DNA of 64,000 nucleotides from Bacillus rhizoplanae (GCF_917563915.1 NZ_CAKJTI010000013.1:25409-89408); one strand, 5' to 3'; positions 42,151 to 51,339 are shown, numbered from the stretch's first letter. Notes: generated by a model from the letters alone, not told the origin. Made by a program: numbers and translations.

Positions 42151-42726
42151 ATGGAATATAAAAATATTGCAGAAAAATATCCAATACTTATTACAGAACG
42201 ATTATGCTTACGACCGTTAACAATACAAGATGCTCCAGATATATTTGAATATGCTTCAGATCCAGAAATGACAACTTATATAGTATGGTATCCGCATGAA
42301 AAACTACAGGATTCACAAGTATTCATTCAATCAATCCTACATCAATATGAAAAAGAAGAAATCGCAGCTTACGGAATAGAGCTGAAAAAGGAAAAGAAAA
42401 TTATTGGAACGTGCGGTTTTATCGGATATGACAAGAATCATCACAAGGCAGAATTGGCATATGCATTATCGCGAAACTATTGGGGGCAAGGTTTTGCAAC
42501 GGAAGCAGCAATGGAATTTATACATTATGGATTTGAAACATTACAATTAAATCGGATTGAAGCAGGATGTCATGCTAGTAACGTTCAATCAGAACGAGTA
42601 ATGAAACGCTTAGGAATGCAATACGAGAGAACATTGCGAAAAGATATGTTTGTGAAAGGGACATATCGAGATACGAAAATATATGCTATTTTGCGAGATG
42701 GATACAATACCCAAACGGAAGAGTAA
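42151..42726 (+). CDS. GNAT acetyltransferase (RimJ/RimL type)
   Basis: A 191-residue protein with TERLCLRPLTIQDAPDIFEY, ELAYALSRNYWGQGFATEAA (acetyl-CoA loop) and NVQSERVMKRLGMQYERTLR. The RimJ/RimL branch acetylates ribosomal proteins or small amines. It is co-oriented with the MccF-like gene. Since MccE-type GNAT enzymes also detoxify microcin C products, a shared resistance role is possible but unproven. Confidence 0.88.
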   Translation: MEYKNIAEKYPILITERLCLRPLTIQDAPDIFEYASDPEMTTYIVWYPHEKLQDSQVFIQSILHQYEKEEIAAYGIELKKEKKIIGTCGFIGYDKNHHKAELAYALSRNYWGQGFATEAAMEFIHYGFETLQLNRIEAGCHASNVQSERVMKRLGMQYERTLRKDMFVKGTYRDTKIYAILRDGYNTQTEE

Positions 42727-42750
42727 TATAGAGCTTACTCTTCCGTTTGC
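42713..42750 (+). terminator. Terminator after the GNAT gene
   Basis: Stem AAACGGAAGAGTAA / TTACTCTTCCGTTT overlapping the last codons. The 240 bp that follow, up to the acyl-CoA ligase, contain only promoter-like AT-rich DNA. Confidence 0.88.
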
Positions 42751-42989
42751 TTTTAAAGGGGAAGATAAGAAAAAAATGTATAAATATTTATCTAAATTTT
42801 CTAAAAATATTGACAAATAAACCGTTCTATTTTTATACTTATCTCAGTTTTTACTAATTAGTAGGAATGGAGTGTCTGATTATGTAAGGTAACAAGTAAT
42901 AATAAGTTGTGAATTCTATTTTTTATAATTGTGTCGCTATGAAGTTTTTTTAAAAATGAAAGCGTTTTTATAAAAGGGGGAAAAGAAAC

Positions 42990-44603
42990 ATGATGATGGA
43001 TGTACCGTTAATAATTAGCTCGATGATAGAAAGGGCAGAGAAGTTATTTGCAAATAAAGAAATTATTTCTCGTACACATAGTACAATTACACGGTTAACG
43101 TATAAAGAGCTAGGTGAGCGAACGAGACGTTTGTCTAGTGCGTTGCGAAAGTTAGATGTGAAGCAAGGGGAACGAGTTGGCACACTAGCATGGAATCACC
43201 ATCGTCATGTAGAAGCATATTTTGCGATTCCTAGTATTGGTGCTGTACTGCATACGATTAACATTCGTTTATCTCCGCAACATATTTCTTTTATTATTAA
43301 CCACGCAGAAGACCGCATTTTACTCATAGATGAAGATATGGTACCGCTTGTTGAGAAAATTCAAGGGGAATTATCAACTGTACAAGCTTATATCATCATG
43401 ACCGATAAAAAAGAGCTTCCAGAAACTTCACTTCAACCTGCATACCACTATGAACAACTTCTTGAAGAAGGAAATCCTAATTTTCCGTTTTTAAAAGATA
43501 TCGATGAAAATATGCCAGCTGGTATGTGCTATACATCAGCTACAACAGGTAATCCGAAAGGCGTCGTTTATACACATCGCAGTACTGTTTTGCATAGTAT
43601 GACGCTTGGACTTGCAGATACAACGGCACTTTCTGAAAGTGATGCTGCTATGCCGGTTGTTCCTATGTTTCATGTAAACGCTTGGGGATTACCGTTTGCA
43701 GCAACATGGTTTGGATCAAAGCAAGTTCTTCCTGGACCGATGTTTACACCGAAGATTTTATTAGAAATGATGCAGGAAGAAAAAGTAACAATAGCAGCTG
43801 GTGTCCCAACAATTTGGCTTGGTGTACTGCAAGAATTAGAAAAGAATTGTTATGATTTATCAAATATGAAGCGTATTTTATGCGGCGGTGCAGCTGCACC
43901 AAAAAGTGTTATTGCAGCATTTGAACAAAAATATAATGTCCCATTTGTACATGCGTATGGGATGACAGAAACAAGTCCAATAGTCACACTTGCGCGTTTG
44001 AAAAGTTATGAATGTGAATTGCCATATGAGGAACAACTTACGATTCGTGCTAAGCAAGGCTATTTAGTACCTGGTGTTGAAATGAAAGTTATTGGAGAAA
44101 ACGGAGATGTAGCATGGGACGGACTAGAAATGGGTGAGCTATGCCTTCGTGCTCCGTGGATTGCGGCAAGTTATTATAAAGATGAACGAACAGTAGAGGG
44201 ATTTCGAGATGGGTGGTTATATACAGGAGATGTCGTTACGGTTGATGAAGAAGGATGTATTAAAATTGTGGATCGAACGAAAGATGTGATTAAAAGCGGG
44301 GGAGAATGGATTTCATCTGTTGACTTAGAAAATGCCTTGATGGCGCATGAAGCAATATTTGAAGCAGCTGTTGTTGCAGTACCGCATAAACAGTGGCAAG
44401 AACGTCCTGTTGCATGCGTTGTTGTAAAACAAGATCAATCTGTTACAAAAGAAGAATTATATGACTTTTTAAAACCACAATTTGCAAAATGGTGGCTACC
44501 AGATGAGATTGTCTTTATGAAAGAAATTCCGAAAACTTCAGTCGGAAAGTTTTTAAAGCAAGCACTTCGAAAAGAATTGGAGCAATATTATATAGAAGAT
44601 TGA
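42990..44603 (+). CDS. Fatty acid--CoA ligase (FadD-like)
   Basis: A 537-residue adenylating enzyme. P-loop motif YTSATTGNPKGVVYTHR (about 180), YGMTETSP (about 323), the DGWLYTGDVVTVDEEG hinge (about 408) and PKTSVGKFLKQ with the catalytic Lys (about 519) are all present. It activates medium- or long-chain fatty acids to CoA thioesters. Site AAAGGGGG. It lies upstream of the BirA-type bioY unit but has separate signals. Confidence 0.93.
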   Translation: MMMDVPLIISSMIERAEKLFANKEIISRTHSTITRLTYKELGERTRRLSSALRKLDVKQGERVGTLAWNHHRHVEAYFAIPSIGAVLHTINIRLSPQHISFIINHAEDRILLIDEDMVPLVEKIQGELSTVQAYIIMTDKKELPETSLQPAYHYEQLLEEGNPNFPFLKDIDENMPAGMCYTSATTGNPKGVVYTHRSTVLHSMTLGLADTTALSESDAAMPVVPMFHVNAWGLPFAATWFGSKQVLPGPMFTPKILLEMMQEEKVTIAAGVPTIWLGVLQELEKNCYDLSNMKRILCGGAAAPKSVIAAFEQKYNVPFVHAYGMTETSPIVTLARLKSYECELPYEEQLTIRAKQGYLVPGVEMKVIGENGDVAWDGLEMGELCLRAPWIAASYYKDERTVEGFRDGWLYTGDVVTVDEEGCIKIVDRTKDVIKSGGEWISSVDLENALMAHEAIFEAAVVAVPHKQWQERPVACVVVKQDQSVTKEELYDFLKPQFAKWWLPDEIVFMKEIPKTSVGKFLKQALRKELEQYYIED

Positions 44604-44609
44604 AAGTGA

Positions 44610-44662
44610 ATGTTAACTATAATTATAATTTAGTTGACAATATAAAATGAGCAAGGTAATAT
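44610..44662 (+). promoter_or_regulatory. bioY promoter with BirA operator
   Basis: TTGACA (44634-44639), 17-bp spacer and TAATAT (44657-44662) make a near-consensus promoter. A dyad TGTTAACTA ... TAGTTGACA (44611-44639) with a 13-nt centre matches the BirA operator type TTGTTAAC / GTTAACAA and covers the -35 box. It should turn off bioY transport when biotin is sufficient. Confidence 0.82.
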
Positions 44663-44692
44663 ATCACATATGATATGTTACCTTATTTTTAT
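44653..44692 (+). terminator. Hairpin overlapping the bioY -10 and start region
   Basis: Arms AAGGTAA and TTACCTT with inner ATATCA / TGATAT, followed by TTATTTTT. Its left arm overlaps the -10 box, so bioY transcripts starting near 44669 lack it, but read-through from the upstream ligase gene would form it and stop. Confidence 0.65.
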
Positions 44693-44722
44693 TTATAGTT
44701 TACAAACAGGAGAAAACATAAT

Positions 44723-45271
44723 ATGAATACAAAAAATTTAGTTTTTGTAGCTTTATTTAGTGCCATTATGGCAGTGTTAGGATTTATACCGCCAATTGCT
44801 TTATCATTTACACCTGTACCGATTACATTACAATCACTTGGTGTCATGCTTTCAGGCGGTTTGTTAGGATCTCGTCTAGGGGCTCTTAGCCAATTAGTAT
44901 TTTTACTTGTTGTAGCAGCGGGTGCGCCGCTGTTAGCTGGAGGGCGCGGTGGATTTTCAGTTTTTGTGGGACCAAGTGCTGGTTATTTAATGGGATATGT
45001 AATTGGAGCGTTTGTTATTGGATATTTCGCAGAACGTCTTCGCAGTGTATCATTTCTGAAAGTATTTTTAATTAATATTATTGGTGGTATTTTCGTTGTA
45101 TATTTCTTTGGTGTTATCGTACAAGCTTTTGTGATGGATATAAGTGTAGTAAAGGCAGCACAATTAAGTGTTGTGTTTTTACCGGGAGATATATTGAAGG
45201 CTGTATTTGCGGCAATTCTTGTTACGAGACTACAGCGTTCATTGAAAGGAACAATTTATCGTACAAATTAA
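44723..45271 (+). CDS. bioY: Biotin transporter BioY (S component)
   Basis: A 182-residue membrane protein with six helices. FTPVPITLQSLGVMLSGGLLG and the GGRGGFSVFVGPSAGYLMGY block are BioY signatures. It binds biotin and works alone or with an ECF energy module. Order bioY - acyl-CoA ligase - thiolase corresponds to B. subtilis yhfU-yhfT-yhfS, a BirA regulon unit. Confidence 0.95.
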   Translation: MNTKNLVFVALFSAIMAVLGFIPPIALSFTPVPITLQSLGVMLSGGLLGSRLGALSQLVFLLVVAAGAPLLAGGRGGFSVFVGPSAGYLMGYVIGAFVIGYFAERLRSVSFLKVFLINIIGGIFVVYFFGVIVQAFVMDISVVKAAQLSVVFLPGDILKAVFAAILVTRLQRSLKGTIYRTN

Positions 45272-45298
45272 GAAACACGTTAAAACGTGTTTCTTTTT
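45270..45298 (+). terminator. Terminator-like hairpin between bioY and the ligase gene
   Basis: Stem AAGAAACACGT / ACGTGTTTCTT with a TTTTTG tail. It may limit transcription of the two downstream genes relative to bioY. Confidence 0.8.
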
Positions 45299-45322
45299 GT
45301 TATAGAAAAGGAAGTGAAATAA

Positions 45323-46786
45323 GTGGGAATTACAAAATCTTATGCAGCACATGCTCAATATCAACCGAATAAAATTGCAATAAAAATAAAAGATAGAGAA
45401 GTTACATATAAAGAATGGTATAGATCTGTATGCCAAGTTGCTAATTGGCTTCACAAGGAAGAATCAGCTAATAAAAAGATTGCGATTTTGCTTGATAATA
45501 GTGTGGAATTTTTACAAATTTTTGCTGGGTCTGCTATGGCAGGATGGATTTGTGTACCACTTGATCCAAAGTGGAATAGTTATGAACTTGAGGAACGACT
45601 ACAAATCGTACAGCCTTCTATTATAGTTGTAGCGCAGCATAAACGTAACCAGTTGCCTCAAACAAATAGTAAAGTATTTTCTATCAGTACGTGGTCTGAA
45701 AGAATAACAAATGCTTCTATTACAGCAAATTGTGTAGAAAAGGTAGGAGAGTTACCTTTTTATATGGGATTCACATCAGGATCAACCGGAAAAGCAAAAG
45801 CATTCCTTCGTTCACAACAATCATGGGTAGAAAGCTTTGCTTGTAATGTTTATGATTTTCATATGGAAAAAGAGGAGGCAGTATTGCTCGCAGGGACATT
45901 TGTTCATTCTCTTTTTTTATACGGTGCAATGAGTGCTTTATTTTTAGGACAAACGATACACATGACAGAAAAGTTTATTCCAAACCGTGTTCTTTCAATA
46001 TTAGAGAAGGAATCTATTTCTGTTATGTATACAGTTCCAACGATGCTAGAATCCCTATACAAAGAAAAAAGAGTTATAGAACGAGAGATAAAGATTATTT
46101 CATCAGGTGCAAAATGGGAAGCTGAAGCAAAGCAAAAAATAAAACAGATCTTTCCAAAGGCAAAGCGATTTGAATTTTATGGGGCTTCTGAATTAAGCTT
46201 TGTTACAGCACTATCACATCATGATAATGAAAATAAACCATCTTCAGTTGGAAGGCCATGTCATAATGTAAAGATTAGTATTCGTAATGGGGACGGACAA
46301 GAAGTAGAGCAAGGAAAAGTTGGAACAATTTATGTGAAGAGCGAACAGTTTTTTATGGGGTATATAATAGATAATAAACCAATTTGTCACGTAACGAGTG
46401 ATGGATGGATGACAGTTCATGATGTGGGTTATGTTGATGAAGATGGATTTTTATATATTGTAGGACGAGAAAAAAATATGATTATTTATGGCGGAATCAA
46501 CATCTTTCCTGAAGAAATTGAACGTGTATTGCAGATACATCCAAATGTTGATGAAGTAGTAGTTGTTGGTAAGAAAGATGTGTATTGGGGAGAAAAACCG
46601 GTAGTGCTGGTTAAAGGAGCGGTATCAAAACAAGAGCTGAAGCAACTTTGTTTGGGAAAGTTATCTTCTTATAAAATTCCGACAGAATGGTATTTTGTAG
46701 ATGCAATTCCTCATACAAGCAGTGGAAAAGTTGCACGGGCAGAAGCGAAAGAAATCGTTGAAAAGCAGGAGTTTATGTATGAATAG
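45323..46786 (+). CDS. yhfT: Acyl-CoA synthetase, YhfT-like
   Basis: A 487-residue AMP-binding enzyme with MGFTSGSTGKAKAFLRS (about 150), FYGASELSF (about 290), DGWMTVHDVGYVDEDGFLYI and SSGKVARAEAKE with the C-terminal Lys. Start is GTG 45323 after AAGGAAG. It is in the BirA-type unit with bioY and the thiolase; in B. subtilis the yhfUTS genes answer to BirA. A role in making or salvaging a biotin precursor acyl chain is an inference. Confidence 0.85.
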   Translation: MGITKSYAAHAQYQPNKIAIKIKDREVTYKEWYRSVCQVANWLHKEESANKKIAILLDNSVEFLQIFAGSAMAGWICVPLDPKWNSYELEERLQIVQPSIIVVAQHKRNQLPQTNSKVFSISTWSERITNASITANCVEKVGELPFYMGFTSGSTGKAKAFLRSQQSWVESFACNVYDFHMEKEEAVLLAGTFVHSLFLYGAMSALFLGQTIHMTEKFIPNRVLSILEKESISVMYTVPTMLESLYKEKRVIEREIKIISSGAKWEAEAKQKIKQIFPKAKRFEFYGASELSFVTALSHHDNENKPSSVGRPCHNVKISIRNGDGQEVEQGKVGTIYVKSEQFFMGYIIDNKPICHVTSDGWMTVHDVGYVDEDGFLYIVGREKNMIIYGGINIFPEEIERVLQIHPNVDEVVVVGKKDVYWGEKPVVLVKGAVSKQELKQLCLGKLSSYKIPTEWYFVDAIPHTSSGKVARAEAKEIVEKQEFMYE

Positions 46787-47873
46787 AGCAGTAATTGTTG
46801 AAGCAAAACGCACTCCGATTGGAAAGGTAAATGGGATATTTAAAGATTATTCTGTTGAAAAATTAGCGGCCCCTTTACTTACATATATAAGTAAAGGTGT
46901 CGAAAAAGAAATCGATGATGTTATATTCGGAAATGTTGTCGGGCCTGGTGGAAATGTGGCCCGGTTGTCAGCGTTGGAGGCGGGCCTTCCATATGCAGTA
47001 CCAGGCGTGACGATTGATCGTCAGTGCGGAGCTGGACTGGAAGCAATTCGTATGGCATGCTATCTGATTCAAGGTGGAGCTGGAACTTGTTACATTGCAG
47101 GTGGAGCCGAAAGTGTAAGCACTTCACTATTCGAGAAAAGAGCATGCTTCTCACCTGAACATATTGGTGATCCTGATATGGGAGTTGCTGCAGAGTATGT
47201 AGCCAAGCGTTACGGAATTACAAGGGAGATGCAAGATGCGTATGCATGTTTGAGCTATAAACGAACGTTAGGGGCATTAGAAAAAGGGTATTTACAAGAA
47301 GAAATTGTACCAGTTTCTCACATTACAGTAGATGAAACGATTAAACATTGTATGAATTATGAAAGGATTATAAAACGAACACGCCCTGCCTTTTTACAAG
47401 AGGGGACAGTGACGGCAGGTAATTCATGTGGAGTGAACGACGGAGCGTGTGCACTTCTTATTATGAATGAAAGGCAAGCTGAAAAGCTTGGCTATAAACC
47501 GGTGCTACGATTTGTGCATAGTGCCGTTGCTGGTATAGACCCTCATTTCCCTGGTAGTGGCCCGATATTTGCAGTGCAAAAGCTATTACAACAGACGAAT
47601 CTTACAATGGAGGACATTGATTGTATTGAAATGAATGAAGCGTTTGCTTCTAAAATAGTTGCATGCGCGCAAGAGTTAAACATTCCTTATGAAAAATTAA
47701 ATGTAAACGGCGGAGCAATTGCTCTTGGACATCCGTACGGTGCATCGGGAGCAATGCTCGTGACAAGATTATTTTATCAAGTGCAAAGAGAACGTGTGAA
47801 ATATGTGATTGCAACGTTAGGCATTGGCGGAGGAATTGGACTTGCGCTTTTATTTGAAAAGGTAGAAAGTTAG
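46779..47873 (+). CDS. yhfS: Thiolase-like protein, YhfS-like, altered active site
   Basis: A 364-residue thiolase, shorter than the usual 390. The nucleophile Cys83 is present (IDRQCGAGLEA), as are NEAFASK and the His of ALGHPYGASG. The second catalytic Cys, normally in a CxGGG motif near the C-terminus, is Gly: ATLGIGGGIG. Claisen condensation or thiolysis may therefore be impaired or altered. It overlaps the ligase gene by 8 bp (coupled translation). Start ATG 46779; the frame opens earlier inside the ligase gene. Confidence 0.88.
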   Translation: MNRAVIVEAKRTPIGKVNGIFKDYSVEKLAAPLLTYISKGVEKEIDDVIFGNVVGPGGNVARLSALEAGLPYAVPGVTIDRQCGAGLEAIRMACYLIQGGAGTCYIAGGAESVSTSLFEKRACFSPEHIGDPDMGVAAEYVAKRYGITREMQDAYACLSYKRTLGALEKGYLQEEIVPVSHITVDETIKHCMNYERIIKRTRPAFLQEGTVTAGNSCGVNDGACALLIMNERQAEKLGYKPVLRFVHSAVAGIDPHFPGSGPIFAVQKLLQQTNLTMEDIDCIEMNEAFASKIVACAQELNIPYEKLNVNGGAIALGHPYGASGAMLVTRLFYQVQRERVKYVIATLGIGGGIGLALLFEKVES

Positions 47874-47968
47874 GAATCACAACATATGCTTTTTAAAACT
47901 TAGCGATTCAAGGTGCGGATTATTATGTTCATTCGTATCATCAGTTACTTCATATTCTGAGAGAGAAG

Positions 47969-48012
47969 AAAAGCAACGCAAGAAGCTATTTATGCTTCTT
48001 GCGTTGCTTTTT
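47969..48012. terminator. Bidirectional terminator, yhfS unit versus alaX-like gene
   Basis: Long stem AAAAGCAACGCAAGAAGC / GCTTCTTGCGTTGCTTTT with a 7-nt loop. Confidence 0.92.
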
Positions 48013-49198
48013 GTATGTGAATGAGATGATTTAAAAATGCTTCGCTTGTAACAGTTGCTTTTCCACCGCCGCGTGCGCTTTTTTGATTACCTCCGCCTTT
48101 TCCTTCTATAAGAGGAAGAGCTGTTTTTAAAAGAGTGTTCATGTCTTGCTCAACGGCTTTACCGCATGCGCAAATGCATTGTAAATTTTCACCGTTTTGT
48201 GTAACAAAATATGTAATGATATGTACGTCTTGCTCTGTAATTATAGCTGCTAATTTAGCCAGTTCCTGCATAGAACGGTCTGTAAAGCTAACCGCAATTT
48301 GTTTTCCAAACGAAGTTTTCTTTGCTTGTTGTAATAATTCATTTGCTTCTACAAGGATGAGTTTTTCATTGGTTGCTTGCAGTGCTTTTTCATTTTCCTT
48401 TTGAGAAGAAAGGAGCTGATTTATTTTGTTTGGAATATCGTCTTCTTTACTATGTAATTGCTGGGCTGCGCTTTTTACGAGATATTGATTGCGCTGCATA
48501 AGTTCGATTGCACGCCAGCCGCAAACGAATGTAAGACGAATATTTCCTTTATGACGCTCCCAATCGATAATGTGAATCGGACCAACTTCACCAGTTTGTT
48601 TTGGATGTGTACCGCCACAGCCGTTATAATCAAAGTTTTCAATAATAACAACACGAATGTTTTCTGTTACAGTCGGTTCCTTGCGAAGGGGAAACTTTTT
48701 TGCCTCTTCTTGGTTTACCCATTGAACTGTAATTGGACGATTTTCAAATACAATTTGATTAGCAAGGTAAGCAGCTTCTTTGGCTGTTTCCAAAGAAAGG
48801 TCGGAAGTTTCTAAATCAATTGTTACGATTTCTCTTCCTAGGTGAAAGCCGATTGTTGGAATATTAAAGTGGTCCCAAAATATAGCAGACAAAATATGTT
48901 GTCCAGCGTGCTGCTGCATATGATCAAAACGACGTTTCCAAGAAATATATCCTGTTACTTCATTTGCACGTATCTCTTCGGTAATGTAGTGACGAATTTC
49001 TCCATCTATTTCTTCCACATTTATAACGGGAATTTGATTTAACTGTCCCGTGTCATGCGGCTGACCACCGCCTGTTGGGTAAAAAGCTGTTTCTGTTAAT
49101 ACAACATATATATTACCATCGTTGTCACGTGCTTGTTTTGTAATTTGAGCTGTGAATGTTTGTAAGTATGCGTCTTTGTAATATAGTTTTGGGTTCAC
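47990..49198 (-). CDS. Alanyl-tRNA editing protein (AlaX, large form)
   Basis: A 402-residue free-standing editing protein. Zinc ligands are HMQQHAGQHILS (about 95) and NGCGGTHPKQTGEVG (about 195). A coiled coil (about 255-300) leads to a C-terminal DHHA1 domain (about 310-400, GGGNQKSARGGGK). It hydrolyses mischarged Ser- or Gly-tRNA-Ala. The start is GTG 49198, behind AAAGGAG; the frame is open further upstream but without a site. Confidence 0.92.
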   Translation of the reverse strand: MNPKLYYKDAYLQTFTAQITKQARDNDGNIYVVLTETAFYPTGGGQPHDTGQLNQIPVINVEEIDGEIRHYITEEIRANEVTGYISWKRRFDHMQQHAGQHILSAIFWDHFNIPTIGFHLGREIVTIDLETSDLSLETAKEAAYLANQIVFENRPITVQWVNQEEAKKFPLRKEPTVTENIRVVIIENFDYNGCGGTHPKQTGEVGPIHIIDWERHKGNIRLTFVCGWRAIELMQRNQYLVKSAAQQLHSKEDDIPNKINQLLSSQKENEKALQATNEKLILVEANELLQQAKKTSFGKQIAVSFTDRSMQELAKLAAIITEQDVHIITYFVTQNGENLQCICACGKAVEQDMNTLLKTALPLIEGKGGGNQKSARGGGKATVTSEAFLNHLIHIQKATQEA

Positions 49199-49337
49199 GT
49201 CTATACTCCTTTCAAAATTAACTATTTTCATTGTAAAACAATATGTATAACTTTCCAAATATTTCATAAGAAAAATTCTCTTTTTTAGAATTTTCTTGCT
49301 ATAATAAGGGAAAGGTAACATAACGGGGGTGGATGAT

Positions 49338-49730
49338 ATGTTATATGAAAATGGTGTAAGTAAACTGATTCATCTGAGTACAAATATTTCTGAGCTATAC
49401 CGAGAATTGCATGAAGTGACCCGTCATTTAACAGAAAGTAACCGAGAAAGTATCACGTTTGATCGGTTATATGTGAAAGAATTGCTATGGAAGAAAGAAG
49501 ATGTAGTCTCTATGTATGATCAGCTGCTTATTCAAGTTTGTATTAATGAATGTTTTGATATGAAAAGTTGGATAGCTGGAGAATATAGCTATACACATGA
49601 AGAAGTAGAGAGTTGGGTGGCTGAATTTAATAGTAAACATAATGTAGACATTATAGTAGAGGCAGTATTAAAAGAATTGCAGTTTACATATGGTATTGAC
49701 ATGGAGCTGAAACGAACAGCTCGTGTTTAA
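49338..49730 (+). CDS. Hypothetical protein, about 130 residues
   Basis: A soluble, helical, acidic protein (KLIHLSTNISELYRELHEVT, THEEVESWVAEFNSKH). No domain recognised. The start is taken as ATG 49338 with GGGGGTGG upstream; GTG 49329 is an alternative. It is a single-gene unit with its own terminator and normal codon use. Confidence 0.75.
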   Translation: MLYENGVSKLIHLSTNISELYRELHEVTRHLTESNRESITFDRLYVKELLWKKEDVVSMYDQLLIQVCINECFDMKSWIAGEYSYTHEEVESWVAEFNSKHNVDIIVEAVLKELQFTYGIDMELKRTARV

Positions 49731-49751
49731 GAAAATGAAAATCATGTTTTC

Positions 49752-49782
49752 AAAGGAAGCTGTTTTTCAGCTTTCTTTTTCT
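49752..49782 (+). terminator. Terminator after the 49338 gene
   Basis: Stem AAAGGAAGCTG / CAGCTTTCTTT with TTTTT-rich loop and tail. Confidence 0.78.
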
Positions 49783-49817
49783 TTGCATTGCATTTGTAGA
49801 TAGAGAAGGTGAAAGAG

Positions 49818-51050
49818 ATGAAGGGGAAGTTACAACACATTCACCCTATAGGGATGAATATCATTATTGGAACATTATTTGCAAGATTTGCAACATCAAT
49901 GAGCATTCCGTTTTTAGCAATTTACTTGACGAATGCAAAAGGAATATCAGCAGGAGTTACAGGAGCAATTATTGGAACGAGCGCATTAGTGGGTGTATTT
50001 GCAAGTTTTATTGGCGGAAATTTATCAGATCGTTTTGGAAGAAAGAAGATTATGCTATCTTCTATTATTGTTTGGATTTTTGTATTTATTGGATTTGGAT
50101 TTGCAGAGCATGTCGCTGCATTTTTCCTGCTAAATGCACTAAATGGGATGTGTCGTTCATTTTTTGAGCCAACGTCTCGCGCTTTATTATCTGATTTAAC
50201 AAAGCCGGAGCATCGTTTAATGGTGTTTAACTTACGTTACGGTGCCATTAATGTTGGTGTTGCGATTGGGCCGCTTGTTGGTCTTCAGATTGGCAGCGCT
50301 GAATCAACAACACCATTTTTTATAGCAGCTATTATGTATGCTCTTTATACAATTGTGCTCGCATTACAATTTCGAAAGTATCGCATTGGAGAAGAAAAAA
50401 CAGAAGAGACAGAACGAGTTACTTTTATGGATTCCTTGCGCATTATAAGAAAAGACATTGTCTTTTTAGTTGCGTTAATTGGAATTATCATTAGTACAGC
50501 AGGATACGCACAGTTTTCATCAACGCTTTCTCAATATTTTGCGAACTCCCATCTATTTGAAAATGGAGTGAAATTGTTTTCTTATGCATTAACATTAAAC
50601 GCAATTACTGTAGTAATTGTTCAGTACCCACTCATTCAAGTTTGTAAAAAGTATACACCGCTCGTATCCATTATGATTGGTACATTACTTGTTAGTGTAG
50701 GATTATGTGGATTTGGATTTGCGGGATCAATGTGGGCCGTTTTCGTTTGTACGATCATATTTACAATTGGAGAAGTATTAATGTTTTCCATGACAGATGT
50801 GTTTATTGATCAAATTGCTGTTGCAAATTTAAAGGGAACATATTTCGGGGCAATGGGATTCTCAGGAATCGGAGCTGTTATTGGGCCATGGTTTGGCGGA
50901 CTTCTGTTAGATTATTACGGTTACCATAATGGTTTTACGATTTTTACAATTTTGGCGGTACTTTCAATGCTTGCATTTCCAATTTTGTTGTTGACAAGGA
51001 GTTTGCTACGTAAAAGAACGATAGAAGAAAAATGGGAAGCACAAATGTAA
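49818..51050 (+). CDS. MFS transporter (multidrug-resistance type)
   Basis: A 410-residue protein with twelve membrane helices. Motif A is GGNLSDRFGRKKIML (about 70) in the loop after helix 2. SRALLSDLT and the symmetrical second half after about 205 are as in the drug:H+ antiporter 1 family (YttB-like). Start ATG 49818 with GAAGGTG; substrate unknown. Confidence 0.9.
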   Translation: MKGKLQHIHPIGMNIIIGTLFARFATSMSIPFLAIYLTNAKGISAGVTGAIIGTSALVGVFASFIGGNLSDRFGRKKIMLSSIIVWIFVFIGFGFAEHVAAFFLLNALNGMCRSFFEPTSRALLSDLTKPEHRLMVFNLRYGAINVGVAIGPLVGLQIGSAESTTPFFIAAIMYALYTIVLALQFRKYRIGEEKTEETERVTFMDSLRIIRKDIVFLVALIGIIISTAGYAQFSSTLSQYFANSHLFENGVKLFSYALTLNAITVVIVQYPLIQVCKKYTPLVSIMIGTLLVSVGLCGFGFAGSMWAVFVCTIIFTIGEVLMFSMTDVFIDQIAVANLKGTYFGAMGFSGIGAVIGPWFGGLLLDYYGYHNGFTIFTILAVLSMLAFPILLLTRSLLRKRTIEEKWEAQM

Positions 51051-51082
51051 TACGCGTATGTACGAAATAAGGTTTTATGAAT

Positions 51083-51119
51083 AAAGGAGGCTGATCATTT
51101 TAAGAATCAGCCTCCTTTT
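51083..51119 (+). terminator. MFS gene terminator, joined to bcr1
   Basis: Stem AAAGGAGGCTGAT / ATCAGCCTCCTTT; its T-tail supplies the TTTAT at which the bcr1 copy begins. Confidence 0.92.
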
Positions 51120-51276
51120 ATCCCGCTATTCGCGGGCAGTAAGACCCCCACCTTAAGATTCAGAGAAAAGCGAAGAAGATAGGTGGGGGTCTTACTGCTG
51201 GCATGCGCCCGATTGGTTCAACTAACCATCAGTGGGGGGTGAAGAAAACCCCCACTGATGGTTAGTTTCACTTTAT
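51117..51276 (+). repeat. bcr1 repeat, full length (160 bp)
   Basis: Bounded by TTTAT on both sides. It can fold into three hairpins: CCCGC / GCGGG at the tip; an 18-bp perfect stem GCAGTAAGACCCCCACCT / complement; and a stem CTAACCATCAGTGGGGG / complement of 17 bp. This matches the bcr1 description (about 155 bp, TTTAT flanks, B. cereus group only). Confidence 0.93.
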
Positions 51277-51339
51277 TATTGCCAGTGCAATAGTAGTTCT
51301 AAGATGTTAATCGCTTTCAAATCTTCCGTTACTTTCTGC

